From Lichtheimia corymbifera B2541 (Eukaryota; Mucoromycota; Mucoromycetes; Mucorales; Lichtheimiaceae), in NCBI GenBank assembly GCA_000697475.1, contig JNEU01000704.1:1-48474 (forward strand): DNA of 48,474 nt, given 5' to 3'. Shown piece after piece: positions 41,841 through 48,474 of this stretch. Made by a program: the position numbers and the translations under genes. The notes beneath the pieces are model-generated. The model was not told the origin of the DNA. It was given only the letters and a program-made list of their open reading frames with translations, and did not search any database. Position 1 is the stretch's first letter. Each line of letters opens with the position of its first letter.

Positions 41841-42830
41841 CTTTTGGTTGGTCATCTCTTTCTGGTACTCGCTTGAGCTCCCTCTTGTAAACCAGGCAAC
41901 GCGGCTTACACGTTTGGTAATCAGGCCTCCACTGAAAAACAGCCGTCTGCAATTGCTGTCGTCTCCATCTTCTTGCACATTGTGTTGCCGCCATTGTGCA
42001 TTGTGATCAGCTCAAAGGTATCCAATACGGCCAGGTTTATAAGTGTGCTTGCAACTAACGAAGCTTGTATAGGTACACACTGTCATGACAACTGGATTTG
42101 GTACGTGGAGTATGACAGGAGGATAGGTTGCTATGGGCCATATAGGGGTTACTTGTCTCAAGTCGCTCATGATCATCATCATCATCCGCAACAGGCACCT
42201 CTCGATGGACCTAAAACCACCGTTGCTGTTTATCCATGTATATTTGGGAAGCCATGTGAACGAGAAAGGATAGCAAGTTATATATCACCTCCTATACCAG
42301 CACGTCCTTTATCATCACCCAGCCTTGGTTTGCTTTCACTCTGCTTGCTGGTGGTAATTATCCTATGGTGGTATTGTGTTCCAGGATGGTGGGGAGTTTT
42401 TTTTTAATTCGGTATGGAAGTATAGGTGGGTCACTGTGATACTGTGAATCTGGGAGCTATCTTTCGATGCCACGGGTTTCCTGGATGTGATTGGTCAAGG
42501 ACGGGGTGATCCGGTATGCATGCTTCGCCCAGACTGGAGCCTATACATGTTGGATGAAGGCAGGATGAATAGGGTAAGAGCTCCTCTTGAACCTGTTTCT
42601 CTGGCGGATGGTGGGCATTTTCATTTTGCTAGCTGTACTAGGGTAGCTTCTTGGTCCATGGAAATAAAAAAGGGTCAGCTTGAAATTGTAAAGGATTTGA
42701 CAGAATCATTGGGAATGGTTAATACTGGGCATGATGTAATCCTAAAATATACTAGGCGTTATCCTTTGTCATCATCTAGCATGCTATCTACTTTGAGTCT
42801 AACGAAAAGCAGCTAACAGTACATCCCATT
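41695..42830 (+). CDS. Head-to-head partner gene, copy E (best preserved)
   Basis: Intron 42018-42072 (55 nt, GTATCCAATA...CTTGCAACTAACGAAG...TATAG) has a perfect CTAAC branch site. The exon from 42073 reads THCHDNWIWYVEYDRRIGC, YGPYRGYLSQVAHDHHHH, then a proline-rich stretch and a membrane-like segment LGLLSLCLLVVIILWWYC, stop at 42407. A second open piece (42487-42816) gives WSLYMLDEGRMNRVRAP, DGGHFHFASCTRVASW and EIKKGQLEIVKDLTES. A first exon is open, but I cannot find an ATG in the phase required by the intron, so the start is unresolved. No known domain. Expressed divergently from F-box A3 by layout. Membrane anchoring is inferred. Confidence 0.45.
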
Positions 42831-43135
42831 CTTCTGCAAATTAAAATTATTGCCTTTTGTATACCTCTATTTCCCTGCTTCCGGTATCCACATGCATTAT
42901 GCAAGTATTGCTTTTCCCTGATTTGCTTGGCACATAAAAATATGCTCAACAAGGGCAGGTTAATAAGATTTCCTTATCCAGATTGATGCCATGTTTATGG
43001 TAGGCTGGTTATGTATTTGAGCAAAGTCACGCTTTATTACAAAAGGAAGAGTGCAACACGGAAAGATGATAAAGTCTGCCAGGATAAATGATAGCTTGGG
43101 TGTGCACCAAAGGTAAAAGGCGATTGAATGGATGA

Positions 43136-44854
43136 TCATTGGTGGGCTTTTTGTATTGTACTTTCTAGACCAGGCATTTTACTCTTGAATCCAGCAATAG
43201 CTTTCCAATCAACATACTTCAACTTCAGGTGTAACGATTCCAGATGCTGAAAATGCTCCAACGTTGCCAACATGTCAATTGACACCGTATCGCAAACAAT
43301 AACCAAGGACTTCAGACGTGGGTTCTGGGATAAAGGTAGAATCCACTCGCGAGGAGAAAGTGAGGCAGAAAAGGTGAGTGTAATCTTTTCAAGGGAGTAC
43401 ATCCACATGCAACATGGGATAGAAGGTTAATCCATTCATCCTCGTCTTGGTCATAGGTAACAAATATCTCGAATGACTTGAGCTGCTGTAAATCTGGGAT
43501 CAAATATAGCCAGCATTCTCTGCTTGTGAATGGCTTAACGATATCGCACTTGAGATCCTGAAGTGGCGAGTTCTTTCCTAGGTGAACATGATGTTGAAGG
43601 AATTCATGTTGATCCAGGTCACCAGAAAATGTTGCCCATTCCAAATTAATGCGTTTCACATGTCGATGGGTCAAGTTTTGAAGAATCGGCGCTTGCACAC
43701 CTCCACCAATAGCCTCAACAAATTGAATAGTGGGTGCGCGTAATATGATCCATTGAATAAAGTCCACCCTGTGGAAGCGAAAATCCCGACAATACCGCAA
43801 GGAACGCAATCGATAAAGTACATAAAACAGGATCATGGAGTAGACCACGTATCGATGGTATGAAAGACGGGTAAATCAACACCTCTACTGATTCGACCGT
43901 TGTTGCATATTGCTTCAGTAACAGTGCATGAAATCTCCATGGAATGATGATGATTGGATGGACAGCAATCCAATTCCTTCCAACTCCCCCTGCTGAAGCA
44001 AGTCATCCTCTGGGTCTTGTGTACCATAACCTCTCCCTAGTACCAGCTGTTGTAGCTCTGGACAATAGTGACGAATCATATCCATGCCTTCATAGCTGGC
44101 TATAGGAATCACTAATCTTAGTACGCGTAAACCTGAGAAATGCTGAAAAAGCTGTGGAACCATATCCGAACTCGATGGTCCACTAACAAATCCAAGGTGG
44201 CGTACCATGGGACATACAGGATAGTGATCAGGGCTGCAAGTGATTTTACAAGGATAATTCAACAAAAGATCCAGTTGACTTAGGTGGGGGCATTGTTGCA
44301 GCATGTTGAATAATTGGAGTGATTTCCCCTTCACGTTGGATTGGATATGCAGGTGCTTCAGGCTTGAGATTGATTGCAGTAGCTTGCTCTGTTGTGGTTG
44401 AAATTGTTCGACTGTATAATGGGGCATACGCGAGAGCCAGAACACACACATAAGCACTTCATCACCATAATCACCACCTGTATGTACCTATCATTGTCAA
44501 ATCTGTCAATGATGGAAAATGGGCATGCCGAATAACATTCGACATGGCCTTCTGGTTCGATACCGCTACTGTGAGTACGTTGAGGTGTTCTGCCACAGCT
44601 TCTACACGCATCCAGTCAGCCTTTAAGAAGGCGTTGTTGCTGTAGATGCAGAAATGGAGGTTATCGTCACTTGCAGCAATCCGTTTGCTCCACGTTGTAC
44701 ACACCGCAAAGTAGTTCTGTCTATTGCGAAGACTAACGATACCATCGTTTTTGTGTATGATGCGGGGAATAATGTTGTCCATCACAATTTCGAATGGGAG
44801 TTCGCTAATGAAATCAACTCGTGTGGTCGAATCCTCAGCAGATGCACGGCACAT
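43136..44854 (-). pseudogene. F-box-LRR gene C2, multiple frameshifts
   Basis: Paralog of C1. Start is ATG 44854 (MCRASAEDSTTRVDFISELP); F-box at about residues 12-62 (RVDFISELPFEIV, TTWSKRIAASD). At the position of the C1 intron the GTACAT donor is kept, but the next in-frame acceptor is only 31 nt away. The LRR then breaks at about 43925 (one base missing; HGDFM / ALLLKQYATTVES), shifts again near 43840, and again near 43400 (GCT / SLEKITLTF). Between breaks the alignment with C1 is continuous to the end (VDWKAIAGFKSKMPGLES). The gene is therefore decayed beyond a single error. Confidence 0.8.
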
Positions 44855-44899
44855 GGTAAAGTGTCGATATCGTGTGCAGAAGACATAAGGGTAAATGCT

Positions 44900-45360
44900 T
44901 GCTAAGGGTACTGAGAAAAAGGCGGAAAAAGAAGCACGTTTGAGGCTTGGAGGTGATTCAGGATAAAATCCGTCATTGTTTGTGTGATCGTCGTACGATG
45001 ACGGTGCAGTGTTTCATGCCCAATCTGCAACCTCATAGATTGTGAATCACGCTTAAGATGGGATGATGATGGTGATGCCTCTTGCAAATGCTGCTTGCAT
45101 CATTGTGAGCACCAGTATTCAACCTTATATTCTGGTTCTCGTTGTTCGCTCCATGGATTACGGTTCCAAAAAGTGTTGATTGCTATTACAGCTTGGCTAA
45201 TGCATAAGTTACCTTTTCCAACTAGCACCATAAATAGCATTGCATGTACCAATCCCACCTTTGAAATAGCATGCACAATTAGATTATTGCTTCAGGAGGC
45301 CATTCGATGAGTATTGAGGGAATACCGCAACAAGAAGTTTTTATTGGGAATGAATGTGCA
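44900..45360. other. Intergenic, no gene seen
   Basis: Head region of C2 and tail of B3. No leader block or partner gene is seen here, as for C1. Confidence 0.4.
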
Positions 45361-45366
45361 TTCTAG

Positions 45367-47458
45367 CTAGTAGTTCCCTTTCTCTTGTGAGTAATAAACC
45401 AAATTCTTTGATCTCTGGGTGCGTGTTAATCGGAACGCTCCTTTTTGTAAGATATCCATATGGCTTGGGGCAAAAGTAAAAAGCTTGAGATGCAGTACAT
45501 GAAGCCGTTGGAATAGTGAAACAAATGAACGTAGCATAGATTCATCGCCATCCATCCCCGGGGCATCGATAACAAGGGTTTTGAGGTTGCCGTGATGCGC
45601 CATTGCACTAAAGTCGCTGTATTCAATGGGGAACGTCCCTGAGGTCAAAGTAAATTGTTCGAGGCCAGGACATTCATATGCAATTCTCGAGATAAAGGGC
45701 GATATCACCTTCCGCATAACTCGCCGTCCTTCATAGAATACTTGTAGATGTTTCAATTGCGTCAATTTTGGAATAAGCAATAACCATGATCCTGCTAGAA
45801 CGTGCCTCTCAATACGGAGATGGATTTCTTCAAGGGTTGAGAGATTGCCAAGGTCCAAATGATGCTGCATAAACTGTCTCTCGCTTAGTTGTGGTGACCG
45901 GTTTGCCTTTAATCCAACGCCTTTGAAATGTTGATGCTTTGGATCCTTGAGTTCTTCAAACACAGATGTATGATGCACCGTTCCCACCGATTCTAATCGA
46001 GGTGCACGCTGTATGAGCCATATGAGTAACGGGATATAATCATGGCTGGAGTCAGTAGGATAGCGTATATGGCGCAGTTGTTTGAAAGTCACTTGCTCTG
46101 TGTGTTGTTGCTGCAATATCATGCGTTTTGGGAAAAACTCAAATCCATCTCCAATTTCAAAGCGCTCGATTGTACCACAGTGAGCCTTGAGATATCGCTT
46201 CAGCATGCGCCAATCCATTTTCGGTTTGCGTCGTGGGCAATCCAACGTCAGTACTCGCCACCCGGTACCTTCTTGAATATCGTCAACACCAGGGAGACAA
46301 GAACGTGCGTGATTGTGTAAGATGATCTGCTGCAGTAAAGGACATGACGTGGCAATCGCTGATAAAATGGGGTACTGTGGCATGGGAGTGACGCGCAATA
46401 ACCGCAACTGAGGAAATAGTTGGAGAATATCTGAAATGTCATCCTTTAGTATAAGTGCATCGATAAGATCCAACTTCACGAGCCTTGGGTATGTTTTTGA
46501 TATAGACGATGGATGAAAGACTCCGTGTGAAACAGATATCGTCGTCAAATTGGGACATACATCCAGGATGTCACATAGTAGCTGATGTGAGACACCCCAT
46601 ATATAAAAGCGGGTATAGTCAATGGTGAGATCTGTCAATGAAGTTCCCAGTGCACGTACGGCCACCAGTAAATAGTTCCATGGTCCTTTCGAAAAGCCTG
46701 CAAAAAAATGCGTTAGTCTCGCACGCATCACTTTTCTTGTTTGTTTCCTTACCGGTAATATGCAAATTTCTCAATGATTGAAACATGTCGGGACCCGTAA
46801 GCTGAGGAACTAATCCATCGAGGTTCGATACAATGAGTGATTTGATATAGGGTGCCATATCCAGTAAGTGATCATATTCCTTCGATGCTAAAGATGCTGA
46901 TCCACAGCCTGCAGGTACTCCAATACGAAAGGTCAATCCATAGGCCATTGCTATCCTCTCGCGCCAAGTAGGACATACATCCAGATAGCCTCCTTCTTTT
47001 CCAATATCAATCTTGTGCTGCCCATCCAATATCATAGGGATAAGATCTGACAGAACCAGTTCCAGTGGCAACTTGCTTATAAAGTCGACTCGCTTGTTGA
47101 TGTCATGGTGTGAAGCTGCTTGTCGATTCAAGAGATATTCATATCCATCGTCTGAATGTGCTACGTGCTGCCATCCATTATCATAGATGGTGATTGCTGA
47201 TCCGTGTTGTCCTTGATTACGAGAGGTCCTCCCAGCACAGAGATTAGCACCAGGTGAAGGAGCGGCATCGCTCATGGTAGCCGATGCAGCGTCCATGTCG
47301 AGATTGAGGTGACCGGAATCAGCAAGTAAGGAAGCTCTGGTGTCAGGTGCTGAGACAAGCTTTTCTTCGCAATCGTGTCCGGTGGTTGTCGATTGATGGA
47401 GTTGTACATTGCATGTCGGGCTGTCGATCGAGGTGGAATCAGCGGTTTGAGGCTCCAT
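45367..47458 (-). CDS. TPR-like-F-box-LRR protein B3 (intact)
   Basis: Predicted 678 residues. Exon 1 is 46753-47458, intron 46698-46752 (55 nt, GTAAGGAAAC...TTTTTTGCAG), exon 2 is 45367-46697; total 2037 nt. Start is ATG 47458 (MEPQTADSTSI). The TPR region is eroded (TRASLLADSGHLNL, GANLCAGRTSRNQGQHGSA) and may no longer fold. The F-box at about residues 140-190 is good (RVDFISKLPLELV, CPTWRERIAMAYG). LRR-like units fill the rest (CPNLTTISVSHG, YPRLVKLDLIDA, APRLESVGTV, CPGLEQFTLTSG). It is the reference used to place the intron in B1 and B2. Skp1 interaction is family knowledge. Codons from 47548 to 47458 are open but start with TTG. Confidence 0.83.
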
Positions 47459-47540
47459 GTCAAAGTTGGTGGAAGCGGTGAAAGCAGAAATAAGGCTCAT
47501 GCAGACAAGAATTAGCCCGCTCACGGAAATCGAAGCGTGA

Positions 47541-47580
47541 TGTAACACGGCAAATTGATTGACCGATGGCCATTACCACC
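47541..47580 (-). promoter_or_regulatory. CCAAT-type promoter motif upstream of B3
   Basis: ACACGGCAAATTGATTGACC then GATGGCCAT, counterpart of 10885-10925 and 36577-36612 at 85-120 bp from the ATG. The CCAAT core is slightly changed (TCAAT). Confidence 0.45.
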
Positions 47581-47895
47581 CTATTTATCAACATCTCTCT
47601 TATCATCCACCTTGATATATAATCCCATATTAACTATCAACCAACATGCAAAAAATAAAAGCATTCGCTATGGTGAATATCCATTTCACTTGTACAAGGC
47701 AACGATTACAAATACAAAGCATTGTTAAATATGATGATTGGTGGTAACTAAAACACGTGATCCCAAAGGGCGTGTAATACCTGGAGGATACCATCTTTAT
47801 GTTTGCCTGACGGTCATGAAGGATATATCATATGTGAAGGTACCATGCAAGAAATACAATTCAAGACATCGGATGCATGCATTAGCGTATGGTTA

Positions 47896-48474
47896 TGTTG
47901 TAGGGCATTACGGGAATCAGTGCATTACGCGTAATGCCCTAATGCATTTTGAGAATTCCATAATGCACTAGGGCATTTCGGTCCTCAGTGCAGATGCTGC
48001 ATTTTTTCAATAAACTTGCAGGCTATGAATATGAAGAGCCGTTGGTATCATAGTGAGATAGCGACCAGTGTTTTTGACATGGCGTGGTCAGGGATTTCTA
48101 CCTGGCATCAGCTCTTTTCTTTTGCAATGGCAGCAACCATAACCTATATTATTTTTCCTGGTGCTTCCCTTTTATTAAAAAAACCAACTGTCGTGTGTAT
48201 AATACGCGTCGTAGTATGGCTGAAGACCAGCAACGTCGCAATTTGTTCATCAAGCAAGAAAGTGGTGGATAATGAAAGAAAAGTAGCTGCCATTGCAAAA
48301 AAAAAGAGCCGATGCCAAGTTGAAATCATTCACCACGCTATATCAAAAGCACTCAACAACCATCTCACTAAAATGCCAACGACTTCTTCATATTCATAAC
48401 TTGCCGTTTATTGGAAAAATGCAGTATCTGCACTGAGGACCGAAATGCCCTAGTGCATTACGGAATTCTCAAAA
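47896..48474. mobile_element. Foldback/MITE element, second copy, cut by window end
   Basis: Begins TGTTGTAGGGCATTACGGGA at 47896 and aligns with the reverse complement of 16563-17191 over the whole visible 579 bp, including the unique core (CCTATATTATTTTTCCTGG on the left side). It is therefore inserted in the opposite orientation. The last 50 bp or so of the right end lie outside the window. The left flank GTTA would be the target duplication. Confidence 0.88.

Overview
The window looks like accessory chromosome of a filamentous fungus, most probably a Mucoromycota (Mucorales, Lichtheimia-like) genome. This is inferred from AT-rich non-coding DNA, introns of about 47-73 nt with GTAAGT-type donors and CTAAY/CTAAT-like branch sites, and many paralogous F-box genes that carry N-terminal TPRs and C-terminal leucine-rich repeats. 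That TPR-F-box-LRR order is the one known from yeast Dia2 and fission yeast Pof3. No tRNA, rRNA, CRISPR array or bacterial-style operon was recognised.

The window is dominated by a birth-and-death cluster of F-box genes in three subfamilies. Subfamily A (two TPRs, F-box, LRR) lies at 808-2962, 4681-6718, 39567-41580 and, as a 5' fragment, 18007-18387. Subfamily B (more divergent TPR, F-box, LRR) lies at 8390-10809, 35011-36502 and 45367-47458. Subfamily C (F-box at the extreme N-terminus, no TPR) lies at 13264-14975 and 43136-44854. Only 4681-6718, 13264-14975 and 45367-47458 appear intact. The others carry nonsense codons, frameshifts, truncations or insertions, each of which can be located by comparing the paralogs.

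The most interesting structure is a repeated head-to-head unit. Every A-type F-box gene faces, across a short shared promoter, a second small gene of a family I do not recognise. Its exons encode a WYV-x-YD/DY motif, an optional His/CAT tract, a hydrophobic stretch and a LDEAxMDxVR-like tail. Seven copies of this partner are visible (about 3.1-4.1, 6.8-7.9, 11.9-13.0, 16.2-17.9 on the minus strand, 27.8-28.8, 38.1-38.8 and 41.7-42.8 kb). All carry the same roughly 130-bp leader block. Three of them have lost the F-box gene, and two of those (11.6 and 37.4 kb) face instead a second small, mutually homologous minus-strand ORF. The pair at 16.2-18.4 kb is an inverted, recent duplicate of the pair at 2.4-3.6 kb, and two different transposable elements have broken both of its genes.

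From 16.5 to 21.6 kb lies a repeat nest. It holds a 629-bp foldback DNA element with TGTTG/CAACA ends and a 4-bp target duplication (second copy 47896 to window end, opposite orientation), two copies of another foldback element, a 345-bp tandem repeat with an inverted copy, and larger inverted arms. From 21.7 to 27.1 kb is a multi-exon gene region of unknown function: a protein with two N-terminal membrane segments, Val/Pro repeats, tandemly duplicated exons and a Ser/Pro/Arg tract, followed by degenerate coding-like repeats and a minisatellite. From 28.8 to 35.0 kb is gene-poor DNA with one clear small secreted cysteine-containing protein gene (32962-33284).
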